Source: CAZSDW01 sp964605705 (lineage in GTDB: Bacteria; Fidelibacterota; UBA2242). From it: a stretch of 14,202 nucleotides of DNA. Shown piece by piece: positions 7,956-14,202 of the stretch. The position numbers and the translations under genes are program-made. The notes below the pieces were generated by a model. The model searched no databases. It was not told the DNA's origin and saw only the letters and a program-made list of their open reading frames with translations. The stretch is taken from the NCBI GenBank assembly GCA_964605705.1, contig CAZSDW010000068.1:1-14202 (forward strand), given 5' to 3'. Within the stretch, counting starts at the first letter, position 1, and every line of letters begins with the position of its first letter.

Positions 7956-8731
7956 TGAATTATGCCTGTCAAATTCACATCCAGCAGCCCCACAAAACTG
8001 ACTTCCAGGATACCCGCGAGAGGGATATATCGAGAATCTGTTTCCAAACCCAGCAGATGAACACCATTCAGACGCACCCGCTCCTCGCCTTTACGGACAT
8101 TCCATTTCAATTCGTAAATACTGTAAAGCTCCGATAACGCTGCAGATTTTTCCAGTTGGATCCGATACGATTCCGCCAGAAATAGTACTTCCCGAATATC
8201 AGTAAATTGCCGTTGGAAAAGCAGTTGTGTGAATTCAACCAGATTAACGGAATTTGCCTGCATTCCTTGCTGAAATAGCGCTGTTTTATTTTCACGGGGA
8301 TTTTCAGCCAGGTAATCGATCAATATCCAGGCTGAATCTGCTTTTTTATAAATATATTTTTCCGGTTCCTGGCTGATAACCTCATCGATGAAAATCGAAT
8401 TGCCTTGCCAGTAACTCAGATATTGGGTGTCCCATTTCTCAAAGGGTGGATTATAGGTTATGGAAAAGGAATCTTTGTTGCTGATGATGACTTCACCTAA
8501 TGTCATTTGACCAATCTTCAGACCGAAAAGACGGAAATCTGCGGTTAATAAATAGTGCTCATTGAATGCCAGGGTAGTATCGGAATACCTGGTTGTTATT
8601 ATCCGATTTATTTCGGGACTGAGCTCGACGAGTTGTTCAAGTAATTCGGATACGTTATTTTCCCCGGCATTAGCTGAGAGTGTCAATATAATCAGAGCAA
8701 GGATTGTTTTTTTCAGGAGACCTGCTGACAT
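7934..8731 (-). CDS. Secreted protein of unknown function
   Basis: A 265-residue protein with a clear Sec signal peptide: basic GLLKK, hydrophobic TILALIILTLS, and likely cleavage after ANA (residue 22). The mature part is soluble-looking, rich in beta-strand patterns (about 60-130: LLTADFRLFGLKIGQMTLGE, then SITYNPP and YLSYWQGNSIFIDEV), with a helical middle (about 165-200) and a beta-rich end (about 207-258). There are no cysteines in the mature part, so it is not a lipoprotein. Periplasmic or outer-membrane-associated carriers share this look, but I cannot assign a family. The ATG has no good Shine-Dalgarno site. The last seven codons lie in sequence that belongs to the permease remnant on the other strand, so the present C-terminus may be younger than the rest. 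It lies 90 bases behind pepE, with a CACNGAG-type repeat in the gap. Confidence 0.75.
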   Translation of the reverse strand: MSAGLLKKTILALIILTLSANAGENNVSELLEQLVELSPEINRIITTRYSDTTLAFNEHYLLTADFRLFGLKIGQMTLGEVIISNKDSFSITYNPPFEKWDTQYLSYWQGNSIFIDEVISQEPEKYIYKKADSAWILIDYLAENPRENKTALFQQGMQANSVNLVEFTQLLFQRQFTDIREVLFLAESYRIQLEKSAALSELYSIYELKWNVRKGEERVRLNGVHLLGLETDSRYIPLAGILEVSFVGLLDVNLTGIIQFDSDTE

Positions 8732-8771
8732 GATTTTATAATTAATTTAAGTCAAACGAGAGTCTATAATA

Positions 8772-8820
8772 AAAATTCTCCGTGAACTCTGTATCTTTTC
8801 TGTGTAACTCCGTTTCAATT
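8772..8820 (-). repeat. CACNGAG-type intergenic repeat, copy A
   Basis: Read on the minus strand, this stretch directly follows the pepE stop and contains ACGGAG, ACACAGA, ACAGAG and CACGGAG spaced about 10-11 bases apart, ending in GAGAATTTTTA. A second stretch of the same make-up lies at 10862-10898 in the same orientation and also directly behind a stop codon. No hairpin is visible. Confidence 0.5.
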
Positions 8821-8821
8821 C

Positions 8822-9532
8822 CTAAAGCAAAAAGCTCAGATCATCACCCGGCAGATACTCCACAGCCTCTTCACCGGCGTTCATTAGTCGAGCCCCTGTG
8901 GTACCTTTTAAAATCATCTGATGATCAGTTACATACAGTATAGCGCCTTCCCGGAGACCGATAACCGGAACATCGTTGAATACATGAAACTCCTTGATGC
9001 GGGTTTCCCGGGTTTCACCCATGTGAGTGGAATTGGGATCGGGATCGAGGTAATGGGGATTGAGATTGAAGGGAACCAAGTTTAAAGCTTCGAAAGATGG
9101 CGGATACATGATGGGCATATCGTTGGTGGTCATGATACTATGAGCAGCGACATTGGACCCGGCACTGGTCCCGATATAAGGTTTGCCATGGGCGACCTCT
9201 TCCCGGATGACATTCATCAGATTGTGTTCATACAGCCCAGTTAATAGCACGAAAGTATTCCCGCCGCCAATGAAGATCGCATCGGCTGAACGAATAGCAG
9301 CTTGCATATCATCGGCTTCATGGACACCTGACGACTGATAGCCCATTCGGGCAAAGCGTTCCCGGGCTGTATCTGTATAGCAGTCGTGGCTGATTCCACC
9401 TGGTCGGGCAAAAGGAATGAATACCACAGTTTTTCTATTTCCCAGAAATTCTTTGATATTTTCGGCGCAATGATCGAGATAACCGCTGCCATGGAGAGTA
9501 GAATTACTGATGAGGAGAAGATTACGGTGCAT
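8822..9532 (-). CDS. pepE: Peptidase E (alpha-aspartyl dipeptidase)
   Basis: A 236-residue cytoplasmic serine peptidase of family S51, which splits dipeptides with N-terminal aspartate; the length is typical. The nucleophile is S123 in the elbow GTSAGSN (121-127). D138 (TTNDMP) and H160 (LNPHY) match the triad positions S120, D135 and H157 of the Salmonella enzyme. Other conserved blocks are LLLISNST at the start, VVFIPFARPG (36-45), DAIFIGGGNTF (84-94) and GLREGAILYV (192-201). AAAGGA (plus 9540-9545) seven bases before the ATG supports the start. A candidate promoter lies further upstream, so it probably begins a transcript that may include the secreted-protein gene behind it. Its role is nitrogen and peptide recycling; nothing ties it functionally to its neighbours. 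Confidence 0.96.
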   Translation of the reverse strand: MHRNLLLISNSTLHGSGYLDHCAENIKEFLGNRKTVVFIPFARPGGISHDCYTDTARERFARMGYQSSGVHEADDMQAAIRSADAIFIGGGNTFVLLTGLYEHNLMNVIREEVAHGKPYIGTSAGSNVAAHSIMTTNDMPIMYPPSFEALNLVPFNLNPHYLDPDPNSTHMGETRETRIKEFHVFNDVPVIGLREGAILYVTDHQMILKGTTGARLMNAGEEAVEYLPGDDLSFLL

Positions 9533-9569
9533 TGTACAGTCCTTTCATTGGTCTTAAAAATTGCATTGA

Positions 9570-9598
9570 AATTTAACGGAAACAGGAAGGAATGCCAA
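9570..9598 (-). promoter_or_regulatory. Candidate promoter for pepE
   Basis: On the minus strand TTGGCA (plus 9593-9598, 5 of 6 matches) and TAAATT (plus 9570-9575, 4 of 6) are separated by 17 bases. Transcription would start about 30 bases before the pepE ATG. Confidence 0.35.
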
Positions 9599-9645
9599 AA
9601 GATAAGCGGGAGAAAAGATCACAGCATCGCAATGTGTCATCTGAT

Positions 9646-9697
9646 TCTGTCATTTCGGACGAGTCTCGATAATCGGGACGAGGAGAAATCGTTTTTG
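9646..9697. repeat. Dispersed hairpin repeat of the GTCATTTCG...GAGAAATC type
   Basis: CTGTCATTTCGGACGAG, a central hairpin TCTCGA (9664-9669) with TCGGGA (9673-9678) around the loop TAA, then GACGAGGAGAAATC. The outer arms ATTTC (9652-9656) and GAAAT (9685-9689) are also complementary, giving a long imperfect palindrome. From memory, intergenic elements of this make-up recur in many FCB genomes. Only one copy is present in this window, so its repeat status rests on that recollection. Confidence 0.45.
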
Positions 9698-9776
9698 GAT
9701 TGATTAATGATATGGAAATAAATAGGATTGAAGTAAAATTATAGTCCGATCTCTCTTCGTTTTGTGGTCGTGGAAC

Positions 9777-10304
9777 TCATTCGGGAGGACGCTTTGTATT
9801 CCTGTGGAGAATTTGGTGATATATTTCCAAATCTTTTTCCGAAAAACAGCAGAAAATCACGGTGATGGTGGAGTCGTATGTTTCAAGAAAGTTACTGACG
9901 GTTGAGACGGCAATTCTGGAGGCGGCTTCAACAGGATAGCCATAGACCCCGGTGCTGATAGAGGGAAAAGCAATGCTTTTAATATCATGCTCAACAGCAA
10001 TTTCAAGTGACCGGTGGTAACAACTCGCCAGCAATTCTGCTTCACCGGCATTGCCACCTCGCCAGACCGGGCCGACTGTATGAATGACATATTTTGCCGG
10101 GAGATGGTAACCTTTGGTCAATTTGGCATTGCCGGTTTGACAGCCGCCCAGTGTCCGGCATTCTGCCAACAGTTCCGGTCCCGATGCCCGGTGAATAGCG
10201 CCATCCACACCGCCACCGCCTAACAAGCTGCGATTGGCAGCATTGACGATAGCATCGACGTGTAATGTGGTAATATCGGCTTGAACGGCGTCTATTTTTG
10301 ACAT
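9777..10304 (-). CDS. Macrodomain protein, O-acetyl-ADP-ribose deacetylase (YmdB/MacroD type)
   Basis: A 175-residue single macrodomain, the usual length of the bacterial YmdB/MacroD class, which hydrolyses O-acetyl-ADP-ribose and mono-ADP-ribose on proteins. The ligand-binding blocks are in place: QADIT (8-12), IVNAANRSLLGGGGVDGAIH (19-38) with the functional N24 and D34, GYHLPAKYVIHTVGPVW (65-81), and the phosphate loop SISTGVYGYP (115-124). The end (TVIFCCFSEKDLEIYHQIL) is the standard last strand and helix. AAGGA nine bases before the ATG supports the start. It is 71 bases behind the four-helix membrane protein gene. No ADP-ribosyltransferase or sirtuin gene is nearby, so a dedicated toxin-antitoxin role is not indicated; general ADP-ribose turnover is the likelier job. 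Confidence 0.93.
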   Translation of the reverse strand: MSKIDAVQADITTLHVDAIVNAANRSLLGGGGVDGAIHRASGPELLAECRTLGGCQTGNAKLTKGYHLPAKYVIHTVGPVWRGGNAGEAELLASCYHRSLEIAVEHDIKSIAFPSISTGVYGYPVEAASRIAVSTVSNFLETYDSTITVIFCCFSEKDLEIYHQILHRNTKRPPE

Positions 10305-10375
10305 TGTGATAGTTCCTTCAACATTTTGTAGTCGATTTTGGATTTCTTCACAATCTTAAAGCCCGACCTTTTGGA

Positions 10376-10834
10376 TCACTGAACTTGCTCTGTTTTTCGG
10401 GCGCGGCGCCTGATGATCCAGATGACAATGACCCCGATGACGGCTGATGTTGCCAGGACGACGGCAACGATAAGCCAGCCCCAATTCCACCAATTGGCAT
10501 GATATGCCAGCTGCTCCGGTCTGATGTCAAAATTTTTCCATGGTCCCACTCGTGCGAGTACAAATATCCAAACCCGAATTCCATGTAAGATTGCCGCTGC
10601 TGCGGCAAGACGCAATGGTATCCGGTCATTGCTTTGGTCATTGGTAATCCACCACCAACAGGCGCTCAGCAGGCAGGCGGAATCAAGCAATGTCTCGATA
10701 ATGAGCAGGGCAAAGACCCACGGAACATGAACCTTTATGGCATGTTGGGACAACCTCAGGACAGCGCGAAAAAGTAATATGCAAGCGCCCAGAATCAGCA
10801 GGGCGGCATTCAGTCGTGGTTTATCAAATTTCAT
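10376..10834 (-). CDS. Four-helix membrane protein of unknown function
   Basis: A 152-residue integral membrane protein when started at ATG 10834; a TTG one codon earlier is also possible but less likely. No Shine-Dalgarno site is visible, and the leader is nearly pure A and T. In numbering from that TTG, four hydrophobic segments lie at about 10-28, 39-64, 75-96 and 119-142, with a Trp-rich stretch after helix 2 (CWWWIT) and before helix 4 (HANWWNWGW). The end is strongly basic (RRRARK), which suggests a cytoplasmic C-terminus, and the even number of helices puts the N-terminus inside as well. I do not recognise the family. It lies between the cysteine-motif membrane protein and the macrodomain gene, all in one direction with short gaps, so co-transcription is possible. 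Confidence 0.8.
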   Translation of the reverse strand: MKFDKPRLNAALLILGACILLFRAVLRLSQHAIKVHVPWVFALLIIETLLDSACLLSACWWWITNDQSNDRIPLRLAAAAAILHGIRVWIFVLARVGPWKNFDIRPEQLAYHANWWNWGWLIVAVVLATSAVIGVIVIWIIRRRARKTEQVQ

Positions 10835-10861
10835 CAATTAAAAAAATAAAATTAAAAATTA

Positions 10862-10898
10862 AAAATTTCTCTGTGTTCTCAGTGTCATCTCCGTGTCA
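10862..10898 (-). repeat. CACNGAG-type intergenic repeat, copy B
   Basis: On the minus strand it begins immediately after the TAA stop of the cysteine-motif membrane protein gene and carries ACACGGAG, ACACTGAG and ACACAGAG in a row, ending in GAGAAATTTTT. It is related to copy A at 8772-8820 in unit sequence, direction and position relative to the stop codon. Confidence 0.5.
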
Positions 10899-11426
10899 TT
10901 ATTTCTTTTTCTCAAATAGTTCTTCTGCCGGGCAACCGAGTTTCCGCTGTTGGCAGTATTTGCAGGTCAGAGAGCCGCGGATATAGGAATTCCCGGCAGT
11001 GGTCAGAAGGATTATGACGATTATCCCAATTAAAATCAACCAGTCGAAATTGCGAATCAGCAGGACAATTCCAAGAATCAATGGAATGATCGTAACCAGC
11101 ATATCGGGGATCATATCTTTCCAGCCGAATTCCTTGGCACAGAACTGTGCCATATCGCCTTTTTTAAATAATTTGGCACTGAACCAGCCTTTGCCGAAAC
11201 CACAGAATTTGCCGTAATAATAACAGTTGATACAGTGTTTGCCCAGCAGCCGGAATTCCATCAGGGAAATGTAAAGCAAATAGAATACTGCCACGATCCA
11301 GTGCAGGCGATAACAGATGAACAAGCCGCAGGCGTAGAGCAGTATCGGAACGGCATTCGCCAGGAAAATGATCCAGGCGGGAAAATTCTCGTAGAATTTT
11401 GATTTGCTTCCATTATCTGATGTCAC
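10899..11426 (-). CDS. Membrane protein with twin CX2CX6C motifs
   Basis: A 175-residue integral membrane protein of unknown function. Hydrophobic segments lie at about 18-38, 42-57, 106-124 and 127-145. The most striking feature is two cysteine motifs with identical spacing: C65-X2-C68-X6-C75 (CINCYYYGKFC) after helix 2 and C155-X2-C158-X6-C165 (CKYCQQRKLGC) after helix 4. By the even spacing of helices both fall on the same side of the membrane, so six cysteines could jointly bind iron-sulfur or another metal, or form redox pairs; C96 is extra. The gene starts with GTG, supported by GGGAGG (plus 11434-11439) seven bases upstream. It follows the restriction enzyme gene by 54 bases. I seem to recall similar small proteins in other bacteria and in archaea but cannot name a family. 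Confidence 0.82.
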   Translation of the reverse strand: MTSDNGSKSKFYENFPAWIIFLANAVPILLYACGLFICYRLHWIVAVFYLLYISLMEFRLLGKHCINCYYYGKFCGFGKGWFSAKLFKKGDMAQFCAKEFGWKDMIPDMLVTIIPLILGIVLLIRNFDWLILIGIIVIILLTTAGNSYIRGSLTCKYCQQRKLGCPAEELFEKKK

Positions 11427-11480
11427 TGTGATTCCTCCCGGGGGAATTTTCTATTTAGTAATAATGAGAAATGAACAGTT

Positions 11481-14202
11481 TTAGAAATCAATTAACCGCT
11501 TTTCAATTTCAGGATATATTTTATCTATATCTTTCTGAATTTCGATGGTTTTACTCAAAGCAGTTATAATCCGGCAATAGCGTGGAGCATCGTCCATGAT
11601 GCGACCTTTTCGATCTTTCAGGTATTTCTGTAAAACCTGGTAGCCACCGATATGGTATTCCCAGACTTCCGGTTTAATGCCTTCAAAATACTTATCCTGA
11701 TTGATATAAATCCGTTGTTCATCTTCATTGTATGTAATCTTTTCTACCCGGTTGTAATCACCACTTCCTTGAAATTTGGCTATCGGGACATCCAGCAGCG
11801 GACTTTTCAACAAATGCAAGTCTGCTAATGTATTACCCAGTTTACCGATTGTATTGAACAATTTGTATTCCGCCGTGAACGGTACACGGGGAAAGTCGAT
11901 CTTTAAAAATTCGGCATATGTCTCACGATAGATATTGCTGTAAAATATGCCGTAAATGTAATAGAGTATATCTTCCGGACTGGGCTTCTTTTTATATATA
12001 GATTCTAATTTCTCAAAAATAATAGATGCAATATTAGGTTTCCGACCGTACTTAACTTTCGGCTCAAAAAGCAACATAGTAGAAAAACCACGACCTGGTT
12101 TGTCTTTTCGGGTTTTCTCTGGGTAAATGTACAAAGGTAAAAGATATGTAATTTCACTAGTTTTATTTGAAATATATGTGCTCTCAATTATCATGTTTGA
12201 TATAAAACAATGATACCAAACTCTACTTGCTTTAACTTGTCTAACAACCGTCAAACCAATATTATTTTCAAGCATGTGGCTCATAACTTCAGAGCGAGGC
12301 ATACATAAAAAACCGCGACTTTTTCCTGTATAATATGTATATCTTATATCAAATGGTCTGTATAAAATCTTAAATATATTTTCTTTTGCCGGTCCAGTAT
12401 CCTGCAAATCTTTCTGAGCAAAATCCACTTTCCAATCTCTGACATCTTCTCCAAGATCATAGGCTTGACGGGCAATTTCTGGTTCTAATTTTGAAAAATT
12501 AAGGACAGTATTCCACATATCATGCTCAGTCCATTGAATAGTCAATTTGTCCCTAGCGGTCACAATTCCAACGCTATTTATTGAAAATATTTCGCTTATT
12601 TTTTTCCATCCTAAAAATTGTTTTATCTTATCAGTGTTTCTTCTTACAAAGAAATAGTAAGGACTCTGTGGTTGTATCCTTCGGTAATTTCTTATATTGA
12701 ACTTGTGATCATTAAGCCATCGATATTTTTCATTCTGTAAGCCATAAAGATCTGTATGATACACCTTTAATTCTTTCGATTGTTTGTTCTTCACAAATAT
12801 AGCAATCGCTACTCCTTTGGTTATATCAAATATGTTTTCATCTTTACTCCCATCAGGTGCAGTCTCTCTTTTTTGGCTATCACCATGTAAGTCAAGAATA
12901 TAAATTTCGTCAAAGGTTTTCATCAGGCTCTGGCGCATACCTCTAAAGGTGGGATTGTTCAGGTAACCATGATTAGTAATCATACCAACAATACCATAAC
13001 CAGATTGCTGAATTTTCCACTGGGCAAAACGCAGAAATTTTACATAATCATCCTGTAACCACTTAGGATTTTTTTCATCAAGCCAGTTTCCATTAACTAT
13101 TTTGTAATATTCGATCTGTTCACCGATCCATGTTTTTTGCAGTTTCCTCATATTTTTTTTCGCATTTTTAAGAACAGGATCAATGATATATTCTTGCCCA
13201 ATCTTGTGTAATTCGTATTTTGATTTATATGTCTCCCCTTTTTTAATATCAATTTTCACTTCACTAACGTTGGCAGACTTACCTGAATATGGCGGATTAC
13301 CTAAAATTATAAGAACTGGTTTATCTTTTTTTACTTCTCCTGCCAAGTGACTTTCTTCAGTTAGTGATCTAAAAACTGGTATATTTACTTGTTTTATATC
13401 ATCCATTTCCAGAGTATTCGTCAGGTAAAGCCTAAAGCGCTCATCGTTGGTCATTTTGTAGCCAAGCTCTTCAAAGATAAAGCCTACCTTCAAATGTCCG
13501 ATAGCATAAGGCGCCATCATCAGTTCAAAAGCATAATAATTTTGCAGGATAGTATTCTTGATCCACTGGTGCAGGTCGCCCTCGCCATACTTTTTCGTAT
13601 GTTCCTGGACAGCAAGTCGAATTGCTTCAGCAGGAAAGGTAAGCGTGCCAGCCGCCGGATCAAGCAGTTTGACTTCTTCGCTGGCAAGTCCGTCCGCAAG
13701 ATTAAAATGTGATTTTAGGATAGAATGAACAGCGCGGACAATATAGCCGACCACTGGCTCTGGTGTGTAATAAACGCCCCGACGCTCCCGGACTTCAGGA
13801 TCGTAGGTTGTCAGAAATGTTTCATAAAAGTGAATAATTGGATCTTTGCCCCTGCCGGTCTTGTGATATTCGTGAAGGATTTTATTGACATCGGCGACAT
13901 TCAATATTTCGGCAATATCTTCAACGATGATCTGCAAGGATTTAGGTGGTTCTTCAAGTGAAATAAACCGGAAAACGTCCCGTAGAATACCGATCGTATG
14001 GGGAATATAATCAAATGCCAATCTGCGGTTGAATTCTCCATTGGCTCTAGTTCTGGCAGCAAACAGTCCGTAGGTGATTGTCTGGGCGTAAAGATCGGCA
14101 AACTGTTTTTCAGATAATGTCCCGATAAGGTAGGTCTTAAAGGCTTCGTAAAAACCAATAATCTGATTGTGTCCCTTACTGCCATTTTCCGCCATTTCCA
14201 CG
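11481..14202 (-). CDS. Type ISP/IIG-like restriction-modification enzyme, N6-adenine methylase part (5' end missing)
   Basis: At least 906 codons are visible and the frame runs off the right edge; the GTG at 14201 is not a credible start. The protein begins with the helical region of these enzymes (LIGTLSEKQFADLYAQTITY at 25-44, then GLFAARTR). The methylase follows: RRGVYYTPEPVV (140-151, motif X), LLDPAAGTLTFP (179-190, motif I, AdoMet binding), YAFELMMAPYAIGHLK (223-238) and the catalytic ILGNPPYSG (299-307, motif IV). After a variable central part comes a specificity region ending in PEVWEYHIGGYQVLQKYL (845-862), a signature of the type ISP C-terminal domain. The nuclease, with or without a helicase, should lie beyond the window; its presence decides between a type ISP enzyme, a type IIG enzyme and a lone methylase. 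Codons about 285-730 are visibly richer in A and T than the methylase core, suggesting mosaic origin or transfer. Confidence 0.92.
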   Translation of the reverse strand, partial: VEMAENGSKGHNQIIGFYEAFKTYLIGTLSEKQFADLYAQTITYGLFAARTRANGEFNRRLAFDYIPHTIGILRDVFRFISLEEPPKSLQIIVEDIAEILNVADVNKILHEYHKTGRGKDPIIHFYETFLTTYDPEVRERRGVYYTPEPVVGYIVRAVHSILKSHFNLADGLASEEVKLLDPAAGTLTFPAEAIRLAVQEHTKKYGEGDLHQWIKNTILQNYYAFELMMAPYAIGHLKVGFIFEELGYKMTNDERFRLYLTNTLEMDDIKQVNIPVFRSLTEESHLAGEVKKDKPVLIILGNPPYSGKSANVSEVKIDIKKGETYKSKYELHKIGQEYIIDPVLKNAKKNMRKLQKTWIGEQIEYYKIVNGNWLDEKNPKWLQDDYVKFLRFAQWKIQQSGYGIVGMITNHGYLNNPTFRGMRQSLMKTFDEIYILDLHGDSQKRETAPDGSKDENIFDITKGVAIAIFVKNKQSKELKVYHTDLYGLQNEKYRWLNDHKFNIRNYRRIQPQSPYYFFVRRNTDKIKQFLGWKKISEIFSINSVGIVTARDKLTIQWTEHDMWNTVLNFSKLEPEIARQAYDLGEDVRDWKVDFAQKDLQDTGPAKENIFKILYRPFDIRYTYYTGKSRGFLCMPRSEVMSHMLENNIGLTVVRQVKASRVWYHCFISNMIIESTYISNKTSEITYLLPLYIYPEKTRKDKPGRGFSTMLLFEPKVKYGRKPNIASIIFEKLESIYKKKPSPEDILYYIYGIFYSNIYRETYAEFLKIDFPRVPFTAEYKLFNTIGKLGNTLADLHLLKSPLLDVPIAKFQGSGDYNRVEKITYNEDEQRIYINQDKYFEGIKPEVWEYHIGGYQVLQKYLKDRKGRIMDDAPRYCRIITALSKTIEIQKDIDKIYPEIEKRLIDF

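Noticed and set aside
9386..9703. 105-codon plus-strand open frame across the pepE start region
   Set aside because: It is antisense to well-supported pepE and its end is translated hairpin repeat; there is no ribosome site or family resemblance.
10348..10641. 97-codon minus-strand open frame overlapping the four-helix membrane protein gene
   Set aside because: It is low-complexity (Ser/Gly-rich) and lies in a different frame of the better-supported membrane protein gene.
1..14202. CRISPR array, tRNA, rRNA, known riboswitch, transposase or attachment site
   Set aside because: I saw no regularly spaced repeats, no tRNA-like cloverleaf, no rRNA signature and no transposase or integrase motifs on either strand. 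Structured RNA searches could not be run.

Overview
The window looks like a piece of chromosome from an uncultured-type bacterium of the FCB superphylum (Bacteroidota, Ignavibacteria, Calditrichota, KSB1 or Marinimicrobia). The pointers are an FPNPFN-type C-terminal secretion tail of the type IX (por) class on a beta-helix surface protein, an FtsX/MacB-like permease of the roughly 800-residue sort common in that group, and intergenic dispersed repeats of a kind seen in such genomes. The exact phylum cannot be settled from the sequence alone.

Layout. 1-1305 (+) is the 3' part of a secreted beta-helix protein, followed by a terminator that can serve both strands. 1389-2408 (-) is a GAF-GGDEF diguanylate cyclase. 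A 213-bp divergent promoter region follows. Then comes an ABC export cluster on +: a membrane-fusion (adaptor) protein at 2622-3875, an ATPase at 3927-4616, a strong intrinsic terminator or attenuator at 4701-4731, a small unknown protein at 4750-5004, and an FtsX/MacB-type permease at 5048-7474 with its own terminator. Adaptor, ATPase and permease together make a MacAB-like machine; no outer-membrane factor is encoded here. Next to it, 7602-7955 is the decayed N-terminus of a second permease of the same family, carrying two in-frame stops and a truncation.

From 7934 to the right edge every gene lies on the minus strand: a secreted protein of unknown function, peptidase E, a macrodomain ADP-ribose hydrolase, a four-helix membrane protein, a membrane protein with two matched CX2CX6C motifs, and a large type ISP/IIG-like restriction-modification enzyme cut by the window edge. 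Two related CACNGAG-rich intergenic repeats sit directly behind two of these minus-strand genes, and a different hairpin repeat lies in the gap between the macrodomain gene and pepE.

Most of the window is ordinary, recognisable gene content. The parts that deserve a second look are the permease remnant fused into the 3' end of its convergent neighbour, the attenuator plus orphan small gene inside the export operon, the twin-CX2CX6C membrane protein, the repeats placed right after stop codons, the cysteine-bearing GAF cyclase, and the AT-rich specificity half of the restriction enzyme. I did not find convincing evidence of an entirely new system.
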